Origin: Bacteroidales bacterium UBA5235
GTDB lineage: Bacteria > Bacteroidota > Bacteroidia > Bacteroidales > VadinHA17
Length of the DNA: 40,586 bases
Direction: 5' to 3'
Assembly: GCA_002409145.1 (NCBI GenBank)
Contig: DHUL01000086.1
Coordinates: forward strand, 1-40,586
Shown here: positions 17,871-27,032 of the stretch, one piece after another
Layout of the letters: each line of letters starts with the position of its first letter
Numbering within the stretch: position 1 is the stretch's first letter
The notes under the pieces: model-generated
Seen by the model: the letters and a program-made list of their open reading frames with translations, nothing else
Database searches by the model: none
Told to the model about the DNA's origin: nothing
Program-made: the position numbers and the translations under genes

Positions 17871-18000
17871 CCGGAGAATTGAGATCCGCTCCGGTGTGCC
17901 AGTCAACAGGAACTCAATCCGCGCCTGGCTGCCGGTAAGTGAGACCTCAATATGCTTCAGGATAGCCGCCTGGCAACGACTTAACCCGCGCCAGGCAGCC
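17871..18000. repeat. GC-rich inverted and direct repeats between convergent queG and efflux genes
   Basis: The 143-bp gap between two stop codons contains no recognisable gene. It holds CCGGAG 17871-17876 with CTCCGG 17889-17894 (12-nt loop), and GCCTGGC 17968-17974 with GCCAGGC 17990-17996 (15-nt loop). It also holds a 15-bp direct repeat with two mismatches, CCGCGCCTGGCTGCC at 17919-17933 and CCGCGCCAGGCAGCC at 17986-18000. Hairpins in this position may stop transcription from both sides, but T-runs are lacking. Confidence 0.4.
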
Positions 18001-18012
18001 TCCCTGCAAATG

Positions 18013-21000
18013 TTATTCAACCATCAATCTTTCAATATCAAGCTTCTGCCGGTAACCCTTCCGGCTTTTACCCGAATGAAGGATTTTATACATAACCGGG
18101 ACCACAATCAACGTCAGGAAAGTTGATAACAACATCCCCCCGATAATAACCCAGGCCAGGCCGTTCCTCAGTTCCGCCCCGGATCCCTTTGACAGGGCTA
18201 CAGGAAGCATCCCGATAATGGTCGAAAGTGCTGTCATCAGGATCGGACGGGTACGGATCCGTACTGCCTGGATAAGAGCATCGTTTATTTCCTTCCCTTC
18301 CTTTATTGCTTCATTGGCAAAATCTACGAGGAGTATTGCATTCTTCCCGACGAGGCCGATAAGCATGACAAGTCCCAGCATGCCGTAAACACTCAGTGCA
18401 GTGTTCGTCATCGCCAGAGCCAGGATAGCCCCCAGAATGGCAAGTGGGATTGAAAAGAGAACTGCAAACGGATCTGTCCAGTTATTATACAGGACAACAA
18501 GGGAGAGGTATATCAGGATTATTGACAGGATCAGGGCACCGGTCATGACAGTCATTGAATCACCCATTGACTGCATGTCACCGGTCACAACAAGCTTGGT
18601 CCCCTTCGGTTTATTCATCTTTTCGATCCGGTCCCTGAATTCCTGTGAAACTTCACCAGAGGTTGCCCCAAGAACCTGTGTGCGGATAGTGACAGAACTG
18701 TTCCGGTTAAATCTCTCAAGCCTGCTCGGGCCTGTTCCGAGACTGATATCAGCAAACTGTGACAGACGGATTGCCTCACCCCTGCTGTTTATAAACGTAA
18801 GATTACTCACATCTTCCACCTGCTCCCTGTATGCCTTGTCAGCCCGTATATTGATATCATATTCATAATTGTTTTCGGTATACTTGAGTGAGTTGTTCCC
18901 CTGGTAGGTCATCTGCATTGTAAAACCGACATTGTCAAGTGTCAGGCCAAGCGCTGACATCTTATCACGGTCAACCGAGACATTTATTTCAGGCGTCCCT
19001 CTTTCTACTGACAGTTCCTGCTGCATGGTACCCGGAATTGACCTCATGACATCAAGTGCCTGATCGGCGAAGATCATCACAGAATCGGCATTATTCCCCG
19101 TGATCACATACTCAACTGCTGCCTTTGCTGCCTGCCCGGTCACGGCAACACTGAAGATCTTTACCTTCGCATCAACCAGGTAATCAGACAGAGGCTTCTT
19201 GATTTTTGCAATATAGAGCCTGGTGCTCTCATCGCGCTTTTTTGCCGGCACCAGCTTCACATTAAGCTCCGCCAGGTACGGTGTTCCCTGAGTACTCTGG
19301 GTGTTGTCGCTTGTAAGCCCCACCATCGTGACAACCTTGGCCACTTCGGGTCTGACCCGGAACCAGTCTTCGGCGTTCCGGACAAGAGTATTCGATTCTT
19401 CAAGGGAGATGTCCTTGGGCATCTCGAGCTGTACTATAAACTCACCCCTGTCAACGTCAGGAAGAAACTCAAATCCGATGAAGCCCAGCGGGAAGAGAGA
19501 AAATACCGCAACAGTAATTGCAAGAATGATCAGGGCAAGCCAGCGCTTATGAAAAAGCGCCCACTTCAATAATCCTGATACCCAGTGGCCAAACGCCTCA
19601 ACCTGTCTTTCAAACCACATCAGGAACTTTTGAAACAGGTTCTTCCCCGTCAGCACCTGGATATTACCGAACCGGGAAGTAAGCAGAGGAACAAGGGTGA
19701 GAGCGGCAAGGAGACTGACGAGTATCGAGAAAATTATTACACCGCAAAACTGGCGGAGAATGTCTGAGACAAGCGTATTTGTCAGGGCAATCGGCAGGAA
19801 TACTATAACAAGAACAATTGTAATTGAGATAACTGTAAATCCGATTTCCCTGATTGCATCCCAGGAAGCCCGCACCCGGTTTTTGCCCATCTCGATGTGC
19901 CGGTACACGTTTTCTATCACTACAATTGCATCGTCGACAAGCACCCCGATAACAAGCGAAAGGCCAAGCAATGACATCAGGTTAAGCGAGAAATTGAACA
20001 GGTTCATGCCGATGAATGTTGAAATAAGTGACACCGGCACAACAATCATTACCACAATGGCATTCCTGAAATTGTGAAGGAAGAGCAACATGACAAGTGA
20101 TACAAGCAAGACTGCCAGGAGAAGGTCTGTCAGCACCGAGGTGATTGACTCACGCGTGAAGTCGGTAGAGTCCTGTGCAATCTCCATTTTAAGTCCGTTT
20201 TCAGAGTATTCATTTTCGAGTGATACAATTGTCTCCCGTATATTATCGCTTACCTCAACAGCATTAGCGTCAGATTGCTTGAAAATATTGATGAGTATTG
20301 CATCCTCGCCGTTTACCCGGGCGAGACTGGCGGGATCCTTGATTGCATCCGAGATTTCGGCTATATCCTGCAACCTGACCTGTGAACCTGTCGGAGTGGT
20401 CATCACAACAAGATTCCTGATTTCATCCACACTCGCGAATTTACCTGAAAGACGTACTGCGGTCTGAGTCTCCGGGTTACGGATGCTGCCTGTCGGGAAG
20501 TCAAGGTTTGAAGATCTTATTACTCCCTGTATCTGGGCAGGTGTTACACCAAGAGCACGCATCCGCGTAGCATCGAGATTCACCTGGATCTCTCTTTGCA
20601 ATCCTCCTACCAGTGTCCCCTTCGAGACACCTTTTATTCCAGAGAGCTGAGGAAGAATCCGCTTGTCCATCAGATCAAAAAACTGCGTCGGCTCAAGATC
20701 TGAGGTTGCAGATAAAATGATTATCGCCTTGTCATCAACGGTCACCTTGGAGATAACAGGTGATAAAACCGAAACGGGAAGTTGCGATCTTTTTGCGTCA
20801 ATATAGTTCTGCGCATCGGTTATAGATTTGTCTATATCAGTTCCATATTTGAAGGTAACAAAGAGCATCGACATGCTTTCATAGGAGTATGACTGTATCT
20901 TGTCAATACCTTCCATGCTCGAGAGAGCATCCTCAACCTTGCGGGTGAGTGAATTCTCCACCTCCGTGGGTGACGCACCCGGGTATATGATCTGGACATT

Positions 21001-21135
21001 TATAACCGGGGGAGTGAATTTCGGCATCAGCTCGGCGCTAAGATTCCTGTAACCGAGGTAACCGAGGATCGAAAGAACCGAAAACAGGACAATTACATAT
21101 ATCGGCCGCTTTATTGATATTTCTGATATTTTCAT
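18013..21135 (-). CDS. RND family efflux pump, inner-membrane permease
   Basis: 1040 residues, proton-driven exporter of the AcrB/MexB superfamily. N-terminus MKISEISIKRPIYVIVLFS is the first transmembrane helix. Further family features are PGASPTEVE, the periplasmic porter domains, SLLGLSLVIGVLVDDAIVV with the two adjacent Asp of TM4 used in proton relay, and the second half-repeat LMIGLVGKNAILLVDFANE with the Lys of TM10. Twelve transmembrane segments in two repeats are expected. Length is normal. It follows the hlyD-type adaptor by 51 bp in the tetR-tolC-hlyD-RND operon, so a tripartite pump is complete. Substrate (drug, solvent, lipid or metabolite) cannot be read from the sequence; the aspartate pair argues against a heavy-metal-type member. 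Confidence 0.93.
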   Translation of the reverse strand: MKISEISIKRPIYVIVLFSVLSILGYLGYRNLSAELMPKFTPPVINVQIIYPGASPTEVENSLTRKVEDALSSMEGIDKIQSYSYESMSMLFVTFKYGTDIDKSITDAQNYIDAKRSQLPVSVLSPVISKVTVDDKAIIILSATSDLEPTQFFDLMDKRILPQLSGIKGVSKGTLVGGLQREIQVNLDATRMRALGVTPAQIQGVIRSSNLDFPTGSIRNPETQTAVRLSGKFASVDEIRNLVVMTTPTGSQVRLQDIAEISDAIKDPASLARVNGEDAILINIFKQSDANAVEVSDNIRETIVSLENEYSENGLKMEIAQDSTDFTRESITSVLTDLLLAVLLVSLVMLLFLHNFRNAIVVMIVVPVSLISTFIGMNLFNFSLNLMSLLGLSLVIGVLVDDAIVVIENVYRHIEMGKNRVRASWDAIREIGFTVISITIVLVIVFLPIALTNTLVSDILRQFCGVIIFSILVSLLAALTLVPLLTSRFGNIQVLTGKNLFQKFLMWFERQVEAFGHWVSGLLKWALFHKRWLALIILAITVAVFSLFPLGFIGFEFLPDVDRGEFIVQLEMPKDISLEESNTLVRNAEDWFRVRPEVAKVVTMVGLTSDNTQSTQGTPYLAELNVKLVPAKKRDESTRLYIAKIKKPLSDYLVDAKVKIFSVAVTGQAAKAAVEYVITGNNADSVMIFADQALDVMRSIPGTMQQELSVERGTPEINVSVDRDKMSALGLTLDNVGFTMQMTYQGNNSLKYTENNYEYDINIRADKAYREQVEDVSNLTFINSRGEAIRLSQFADISLGTGPSRLERFNRNSSVTIRTQVLGATSGEVSQEFRDRIEKMNKPKGTKLVVTGDMQSMGDSMTVMTGALILSIILIYLSLVVLYNNWTDPFAVLFSIPLAILGAILALAMTNTALSVYGMLGLVMLIGLVGKNAILLVDFANEAIKEGKEINDALIQAVRIRTRPILMTALSTIIGMLPVALSKGSGAELRNGLAWVIIGGMLLSTFLTLIVVPVMYKILHSGKSRKGYRQKLDIERLMVE

Positions 21136-21186
21136 CTGTATTTCATTTAGTAAGGTCAGAACGCTACTCTCTTCCGAAACGTCGGG

Positions 21187-22248
21187 TTACCGGTCCGTTT
21201 TGTTCTTTACAATTACTCCGTCTGACACATTGATAAGTCCTGAAACTATTATGCTGTCCCCGGCATGGAGCCCGCTGAGTATCTCTACTTTGTTACCTGT
21301 CATGGAACCGGCAATCACATCCTTTTCAGCAGCCCTGCCATCTGCAACGGTGTAGACTTTCGCATTCTTTACACTCCCGGTAATGGCGCTCCTGGGGATC
21401 ATTATTACTTTTTGATCAGCCTCGATATCAAAATTTGCAGTTATGTACATACCGGCCTTCAGGTCCTTCTTTTCATGTCCTGATACAGAGATCTCAACCG
21501 GATAATTAAGCGACCTGTCAGCCTTCGAACCGACGAACGTAATTACCCCGGTGTATTTTTCTCCGGGAAACGCATCGCATTCTATTCTTACACTCTGCCC
21601 CTTTTTCAGAAGGAGTACCTGCCGTTCTGTGACATTGCACCAGGCCTTAAGCTGGGAATCATCGATAATGTCGAAGAGCCGTGCCCCGGGATTGAGATAG
21701 GCTCCGACCTCCACATACCTCCTGATAATGGTCCCAGAAATTGGTGATTTGACAGTCGCATCGGAAAGGCGGCGCCTGCTGCTGATATACCTGCTCTCTG
21801 CAGCGATAAACTGGGTCCTGATGGTCTCAAGCTGCTGATCAGTCACTCCGCCTGCCTTATTCGCGTCGGTAAAACGTTCAAGATCTGTCCTGAGAGCGTT
21901 GTAAGCTGCCTCGCTGGCTGTAAAATCAGCTTTCAGCATCTCATCATCTGCCTGGACGAGCACCTGCCCCCTGCTGACATGTGTCCCTTCATCGGCAAAC
22001 ACCTCAAGTACCCGGCCTGACACATCAGAAACGAATGAGAGCTCACGAACCGGTTCAAGAGATCCATTGGATGAAAAGCTCATATTGGCCTGTTCTTCTC
22101 TGACAACATCCATCCCGACGGTTACGCCTGTAGCTGCCTCGGAGGCAATCTGCGTTTGCTCGATGCTGCGCTTCCTGTTGAACACCAGGATAATAACGAT
22201 TACAGCTATCAGAACTATTACTGTGATGATTGATGATAATTTTTTCAT
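21187..22248 (-). CDS. RND efflux periplasmic adaptor (HlyD/MFP family)
   Basis: 353 residues. The N-terminal hydrophobic anchor covers residues about 5-24 (IITVIVLIAVIVIILVF). Next come the first lipoyl half (GRVLEVFADEGTHVSRGQVLV), a coiled-coil hairpin of about 60 residues, the second lipoyl half (ATVKSPISGTIIRRYVEVGAYL), a beta-barrel and a membrane-proximal domain with GLHAGDSIIVSGL. It bridges the RND permease and the TolC channel. It is the third gene of the minus-strand operon, 92 bp after tolC and 51 bp before the permease gene. Confidence 0.92.
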   Translation of the reverse strand: MKKLSSIITVIVLIAVIVIILVFNRKRSIEQTQIASEAATGVTVGMDVVREEQANMSFSSNGSLEPVRELSFVSDVSGRVLEVFADEGTHVSRGQVLVQADDEMLKADFTASEAAYNALRTDLERFTDANKAGGVTDQQLETIRTQFIAAESRYISSRRRLSDATVKSPISGTIIRRYVEVGAYLNPGARLFDIIDDSQLKAWCNVTERQVLLLKKGQSVRIECDAFPGEKYTGVITFVGSKADRSLNYPVEISVSGHEKKDLKAGMYITANFDIEADQKVIMIPRSAITGSVKNAKVYTVADGRAAEKDVIAGSMTGNKVEILSGLHAGDSIIVSGLINVSDGVIVKNKTDR

Positions 22249-22340
22249 GATTTTGAGGATTTTGCTTCCCCTGGCTGCCCTGGCAGGCCTCCCGGATCCG
22301 CATTGCCGGTATTATTTTATTTTTTTTCACTTATGACGAA

Positions 22341-23708
22341 TTACCTTACAAGCTCCCTGATAGTGCCGCTGGCCTTATTAAGCTCAACATAGGCCTTCAT
22401 GAAGTTGTTGAGTGCATCTGCATAACTCATCTGTGCCTGTATAAGCGATGAGTTCGAATTCAGCACGTCTGACATTGATGCGATACCCTGGGAATAGTTC
22501 TTTTCAGTGATGCGGTATACCTCTTCTGCAAGAGCCATGTTCGCTTTCTGAACCCGGATAGAATTGCGACTGTCCTCAAGTTTTAACATTGCATTCCGAT
22601 GCGCCATACTTAGTGACTGTTCAAGGATGACTCCGTCTTCCATGGCTTTGCGGATTTCAAAGTCAGCCTGCTTTATCTTCGAGCTTCTCGAAAGCCCTCC
22701 GAATATAGGAATGCGCAGGTTCAAACCGGCCATAGATGACCCGTACCAGTAATTCGTTTCTCCCCTGAAGAACTCATCGGAGACACCGTTATAATTATAG
22801 TTGACCATCGCTGTCAGAACAGGAAAATTTTCATAAACGGCTGCTTTTCTCTGCAACTGCTGCAGATCCTGCTGGCGGGTCAGCATTTTGAATGAGGTAT
22901 GAAGGCCAGGGTCGAATTCCCGGAAATCTCCGGTTTTGGCCTGACTTTCAAATGCTTCAAGATCGATCTTCACAAGGTCAAGCTGACCTGACATTTCCAT
23001 CCCCATCTGTAACTTAAGGAGATTCTTCTGTACCTCGACAGCATTGATTACCGATGCCCTCTGGGTGGCCATATTGGTCCGGGTAACCTTCAGCCTGTCA
23101 AGATCAACCTTTCTGATCAGCCCGCTGGCATAACTCACCTCCATTGAAGTCATTACAGAATCAATGATTCCAATGCTCCTGTCAAACATTTCAGAAGCGT
23201 ATTCAGTCGCCTGGATTGCATAAAACAGATTTGCAGTCTGGCTAATGACATCCTCCTCCCTGGCCTCTGCAGCCAGTGATGTCAGCTCTTCAGCTGTTTT
23301 TGCGATATCTACAGCATTGAACAGCGAGAGATTGAATATTTGCTGATTCAGTGCAGCCCCTATCCCGGCCGAAAAGTTGGTTCCCATTTCAATTGTCATG
23401 TATTTGGAGGCATTGGGATCCTGCATATTCGGAGGAAGGAATTCATTTATGAAGTTGGGCATAATGAACCTTGGCTTCTGAATGTTGTAACTCAGACTTC
23501 CGGAGCCTGATATCTGCGGCATCAGGGCACCAAGTATCTCATGCCTGGCCTGAATTGATTTTTCCCTGTCGAACTGCGCCTTCCGTATATTATGGTTGTT
23601 TTCCAGTGCAAACTTGAGGCAGCTCTGAAGATCATATACCTGCTGTGCGCTGATACCGGAGCAAATGCAGATTATTACAGTAAATAAAATTGTTCTGGTC
23701 CTATTCAT
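22341..23708 (-). CDS. TolC family outer-membrane efflux protein
   Basis: 455 residues. Signal peptide 1-22 (ICICSGISAQ end). The two outer membrane efflux protein repeats have long heptad-like helices, for example LQSCLKFALENNHNIRKAQ at the start of the first and GLNLRIPIFGGLSRSSKIKQ at the start of the second. The latter is the conserved hxhPhFxGG motif opening the second half. Forms the trimeric outer membrane exit duct for the pump encoded downstream. Its ATG overlaps the stop of the TetR gene by 4 bp, so regulator and channel are translationally coupled. Confidence 0.92.
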   Translation of the reverse strand: MNRTRTILFTVIICICSGISAQQVYDLQSCLKFALENNHNIRKAQFDREKSIQARHEILGALMPQISGSGSLSYNIQKPRFIMPNFINEFLPPNMQDPNASKYMTIEMGTNFSAGIGAALNQQIFNLSLFNAVDIAKTAEELTSLAAEAREEDVISQTANLFYAIQATEYASEMFDRSIGIIDSVMTSMEVSYASGLIRKVDLDRLKVTRTNMATQRASVINAVEVQKNLLKLQMGMEMSGQLDLVKIDLEAFESQAKTGDFREFDPGLHTSFKMLTRQQDLQQLQRKAAVYENFPVLTAMVNYNYNGVSDEFFRGETNYWYGSSMAGLNLRIPIFGGLSRSSKIKQADFEIRKAMEDGVILEQSLSMAHRNAMLKLEDSRNSIRVQKANMALAEEVYRITEKNYSQGIASMSDVLNSNSSLIQAQMSYADALNNFMKAYVELNKASGTIRELVR

Positions 23709-24328
23709 TGTTTATCGGAATATTTTGTGATTGACTTTTCCGCATCAAGCAGTCTTTTCCCCTTCGGGGTAACAACCGCATGAAGGTGGTAGTTTATTAT
23801 CGATGCAAAATAATCTCTGGCAGAATACTCACTGCGTGTCAGGACACTGCTGATAAAAAAGCTGACTACGGAGGTGATGAAAAACCGGCTGATCAGTTCA
23901 ACATCAATATCCTGCCTGTAGAGCTTCTCCTCTTTACCCTTTTCCAGGTTTTTCTTCATTCCCTCAAGGAAAGACCCAAATCCTGCCTTATGCTGTATGC
24001 CTGAGATCTCAGGGAACATCATTCTCAGATCATTAAAAAATACAGGGCTTATTGAATGAAATACCTCCCCCATGCCATAGATGCCTGATTTGAATCCATC
24101 AATCGCATTGACGTCTTCTGAATACATTATTGCAATCTTCTTTTCCAGGTCATTGATAAAAGTCTGCATGCAGAATTTCAGGAGACCTTCCTTTGATTCA
24201 AAATGATTATAAAGGGTCTTTTTTGTGACACCTGCCTTATCTGCAATCTCATCGATCGAAAGATGAAGCCCAAACTGTCTGAAGACCCCCATGGCTTTTG
24301 CCGCATATTTCTCCTTCCTGACTGTCAT
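23705..24328 (-). CDS. TetR/AcrR family transcriptional regulator of the efflux operon
   Basis: 207 residues. The N-terminal helix-turn-helix spans about residues 12-50, with LSIDEIADKAGVTKKTLYNHF as the core: recognition helix VTKKTLYNHF and the usual F-x-S-K-E-G-L after it. The C-terminal ligand-binding part is all-helical and not assignable to a ligand. It is the first gene of the four-gene minus-strand efflux operon. An imperfect palindrome at the likely -33 region, 55-72 bp upstream of its start codon, suggests autorepression. Such a repressor would release the operon when a pump substrate binds. Confidence 0.9.
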   Translation of the reverse strand: MTVRKEKYAAKAMGVFRQFGLHLSIDEIADKAGVTKKTLYNHFESKEGLLKFCMQTFINDLEKKIAIMYSEDVNAIDGFKSGIYGMGEVFHSISPVFFNDLRMMFPEISGIQHKAGFGSFLEGMKKNLEKGKEEKLYRQDIDVELISRFFITSVVSFFISSVLTRSEYSARDYFASIINYHLHAVVTPKGKRLLDAEKSITKYSDKQ

Positions 24329-24363
24329 TGAAACAATAAAAAATTCATCCTGTGTATCGACTG

Positions 24364-24400
24364 CAAATATATACTTTTTATATCAATTTAGTGTAATTTG
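24364..24400 (-). promoter_or_regulatory. Promoter -7 box and candidate TetR operator of the efflux operon
   Basis: On the minus strand TATATTTG (plus positions 24364-24371) matches the -7 consensus TAnnTTTG, about 36 bp before the tetR start. Twelve bp further upstream, plus positions 24384-24400 read on the minus strand CAAATTACACTAAATTG. This 17-bp imperfect palindrome has half sites CAAATTA and TAAATTG, with the outer three and inner three bases of each half paired. It covers the expected -33 region, so a bound repressor would block RNA polymerase. No good TTTG -33 box is present. Confidence 0.5.
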
Positions 24401-24475
24401 TGTATAATTATTTTCAAGACCTCACTGTTCTGAGGCATTCAGGAAAGAGGGTGTGTGGTAATATGAGAGTACTGA

Positions 24476-25693
24476 CTATCTGAAAAGCGGAGCAATCCGT
24501 TCCTGGTTGCCGTCGTTGGGAGCGGGAACAAGGCCAAGGATCCCGGTCATCATGTTGTATATATCGACATTATACAGTGTATCAACCATGAACTCCTTCT
24601 TAAAGGCAGGTCCTTCGGCATAGAAGATCGAGTGCATGTCACTGCATTTCCAGTCGTAGCCATGGTCACCCCTGGTATCGCCACGAGGCTCTGGTCTCAG
24701 CCCTGCCGTCCATCCCGGATCGGCGACAAGCACAATCTCCGGAATCCGGGGGTGAGTACCGTAATGCAGATGACCGGGCAGATTTTCCCTGGCATAGGCT
24801 TTCATCCCGCGCTGAACATTAAGCAACAGCAGCACACTGTCAAGCTTTCCTTCAGCCGGCTCAACCGCCCAGACAGGATTCCCCCCGTAGATCCTCTTCA
24901 CCATCGCCTGAGGCAGAGTATCGAAGATGTAGTTATAGCGCAACTCGTCCACCTCTGTCATACCGTGATCAGAAAGTACTATGAGGTTGATGTTACCCGC
25001 ATTTGGCAGTTCGGCAATCCCGTTACGGAGAACACCTATAAGACTGTCGAGGCCCCTGACCATCGCCCCTGTTTCAGGTGACAGAGGACCATAAACATGG
25101 CTCACGGCATCGGGCTCCTCGAAATAGAGGGTCACCAGGTGCGGCCTTTTATTTTTGGGCAGCGAGAGCCACTTCAGAACGGTGTCGATGCGGTCGCCAA
25201 AGGGTACCTCCTCATCATATGGCTTCCAGTAGTCGGGCTGTATGCACTGTACCGGAGCCTCGGAACCCACCCAGTAGAATGAGGCTGTCTTCATTCCCTG
25301 CTTCCGGGCAGTGACCCACACCGGCTCGCCCCCGTAAAAAGCTCCGTTGGAGACCATGGTCCGGTCACCAATCCTGTAAACCAGGCCAAGATCAGGTGCA
25401 TAAAAGCTGTTGTTTACCAGTCCGTGATGATCAGGGTACAGTCCCGTGGCAATGGTATAGTGGTTCGGGAAGGTTTTTGTGGGGAATGATGGTATAAGTC
25501 GCCGGGCGGTGACCCCCTTCCGGGCGATGTCATCAAGCACCGGAGTGCCGTGGATCGAGTCATAATCCCACCTGAAGGCATCCAGGGAGACCAGTACAAG
25601 GTATGGTTTGTCTCTCTCTGTCCGGACGTTACTGCATGATGAGAGCAAAATTGCGGTAAAAACTGCCAGCGTAGTGTATCTGAAGATTTTCAT
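24476..25693 (-). CDS. Nucleotide pyrophosphatase/phosphodiesterase-type lipoprotein (alkaline phosphatase superfamily)
   Basis: 405 residues from ATG 25693; the frame is open to 25798, but the chosen start gives a proper lipoprotein signal with lipobox LLSSC (Cys20). Catalytic features match the NPP family: metal Asp D38 in LVSLDAFRWDY, nucleophile Thr T74 in SFPTKTFPNHYTIATG, then YFEEPDAVSHVYGP, LSDHGM and RGDHGYD supplying the remaining Asp/His zinc ligands. NPP enzymes hydrolyse phosphodiester or pyrophosphate bonds of nucleotides or related compounds. The C-terminal YNVDIYNMMTGILGLVPAPNDG is typical. It would act in the periplasm or at the outer membrane. The symporter gene upstream on the same strand ends 97 bp away. 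Specific substrate unknown. Confidence 0.9.
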   Translation of the reverse strand: MKIFRYTTLAVFTAILLSSCSNVRTERDKPYLVLVSLDAFRWDYDSIHGTPVLDDIARKGVTARRLIPSFPTKTFPNHYTIATGLYPDHHGLVNNSFYAPDLGLVYRIGDRTMVSNGAFYGGEPVWVTARKQGMKTASFYWVGSEAPVQCIQPDYWKPYDEEVPFGDRIDTVLKWLSLPKNKRPHLVTLYFEEPDAVSHVYGPLSPETGAMVRGLDSLIGVLRNGIAELPNAGNINLIVLSDHGMTEVDELRYNYIFDTLPQAMVKRIYGGNPVWAVEPAEGKLDSVLLLLNVQRGMKAYARENLPGHLHYGTHPRIPEIVLVADPGWTAGLRPEPRGDTRGDHGYDWKCSDMHSIFYAEGPAFKKEFMVDTLYNVDIYNMMTGILGLVPAPNDGNQERIAPLFR

Positions 25694-25790
25694 CAGGTCT
25701 GAATCTGTTTTCGTCTCAGAAGAATAAACAACATACTCAAGGGCTAAGTTGCAGAGGCGTCTGTTCCCCCTGCCGCCACAGCCTGTGAAG

Positions 25791-26969
25791 TCAGGCAACT
25801 GATGTTTTTTTCCTAGATAGTTTATCCATTATGAGGGCTATTGCACCATCACCGGTTACATTGCATGCCGTTCCGAAGCTGTCAACTGCAATGTAAAGCG
25901 TGATCATCAATCCTATCATCTGCTCATTGAAGCCAAGGATACCCTGAAGAATTCCGACAGCCGCCATGATGGCACCACCGGGCACACCGGGGGCAGCAAT
26001 CATAATTATCCCCAGCATGAAGATGAACCCGATGAAGCTGGCTGAATCGACCGGCATCCCGAAAAAGTACTGGATAGCCAGTGCGAATCCTGTAATCTTC
26101 ATGGTACTACCGGCCAGGTGAATTGTGGCACACAGGGGTACAGTAAAGGAAGCAATGCTCGGATTGACCTTGTTGTTGATTGCACACTGAAGTGTGACAG
26201 GAATAGTGGCTGCCGACGAAGAGGTCCCCAGTGCAGTTACATAGGCCGGAAGCATGCCCTTCAGCGCTTTCAGGGGATTCCGCCCCGATATCGCTCCTGC
26301 AATCAGGAATTGTATCAGCAGCAATAAAATGTGGAGAACGAAGATTACAAGTATAACCTTCAGAAACAGAACTATTACCGAATAAACCTGACCCGAAATT
26401 GACATTGAAAGAAACATCCCGAAAATGTAGAGTGGCAGAAACGGGATAATGATGCTTTTAATAATCATTGTTATTATCTCCCTGAATTCCAGAAATGCTT
26501 TCTGCAGGGTATCGCCCTTCAGGAACGTAATGCCCAGGCCGACGCAAAATGAGAGGATCAGTGCAGGCATCACATCCATTACCGGCGGCATTTCAATGGT
26601 GAAGAATGGATCAATCTTAATTTCCTCTATTCCATTAAGCACCCCTGTATCAATACCCTCAGTCAGGATATGAGGGAACACCGCCTGGCATGATAAAAAG
26701 GTAAAAAATCCAGAGAAGAGGGTCGAAATATAAGCAATGAGGGCTGTGATAGCCAGCAATTTCCCGGCTCCGTGTCCCAGCTCACCAATTGCAGGGGTGA
26801 TGAGACCTATTATAATAAGCGGGATGATGAAAGAGAGGAAATTTCCAAAAAGAGAGTTGAATGTTGCAAAAATCCGGGCAAACCAGACAGGGGCAAACTG
26901 CCCGATGATAATTCCAAGAATAATGGCGATTACCACCCTGCCCAGCAGGGGGATTTTAGAGAGTTTCAT
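25791..26969 (-). CDS. Dicarboxylate/amino acid:cation symporter (DAACS/SLC1 family)
   Basis: 392 residues, highly hydrophobic inner-membrane protein with a GltPh-like arrangement: FLSFIIPLIIIGLITPAIGEL in the first part (quoted as FLSFIIPLII and GLITPAIGEL), the serine-rich re-entrant hairpin TALGTSSSAATIPVTL, a TM7 region AGSTMKITGFALAI in place of the usual NMDGT, the second hairpin with APGVPGGAIMAA, and TM8 DSFGTACNVTGDGAIAL. The NVTGD element matches the Asp/Asn of the substrate and sodium site. Such carriers import glutamate, aspartate, serine or C4-dicarboxylates with Na+ or H+. The divergent neighbour at 27033 shares a 63-bp intergenic region. Confidence 0.9.
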   Translation of the reverse strand: MKLSKIPLLGRVVIAIILGIIIGQFAPVWFARIFATFNSLFGNFLSFIIPLIIIGLITPAIGELGHGAGKLLAITALIAYISTLFSGFFTFLSCQAVFPHILTEGIDTGVLNGIEEIKIDPFFTIEMPPVMDVMPALILSFCVGLGITFLKGDTLQKAFLEFREIITMIIKSIIIPFLPLYIFGMFLSMSISGQVYSVIVLFLKVILVIFVLHILLLLIQFLIAGAISGRNPLKALKGMLPAYVTALGTSSSAATIPVTLQCAINNKVNPSIASFTVPLCATIHLAGSTMKITGFALAIQYFFGMPVDSASFIGFIFMLGIIMIAAPGVPGGAIMAAVGILQGILGFNEQMIGLMITLYIAVDSFGTACNVTGDGAIALIMDKLSRKKTSVA

Positions 26970-27002
26970 AACGAACAGATAAAATAATTTCGTTAAAGCT
27001 AC

Positions 27003-27010
27003 TAATTTTG
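27003..27010 (+). promoter_or_regulatory. Candidate -7 box for the isochorismatase-like gene
   Basis: TAATTTTG at 27003-27010 fits the Bacteroidota -7 consensus TAnnTTTG and would give a leader of about 15 nt before ATG 27033. No convincing -33 TTTG lies at the right distance. The 63-bp divergent gap must also hold the promoter of the symporter, which I could not place. Confidence 0.4.
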
Positions 27011-27032
27011 GGTTATCAACAATCCCGGCACC

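Noticed and set aside
17866..18126. 86-codon plus-strand frame after queG
   Set aside because: No domain or signal features, overlaps the 3' end of the RND gene, and covers a repeat-rich convergent gap.
25694..25798. 35-residue N-terminal extension of the phosphodiesterase gene
   Set aside because: Starting at 25693 yields a standard lipoprotein signal; the extension would bury it and overlap the symporter gene.
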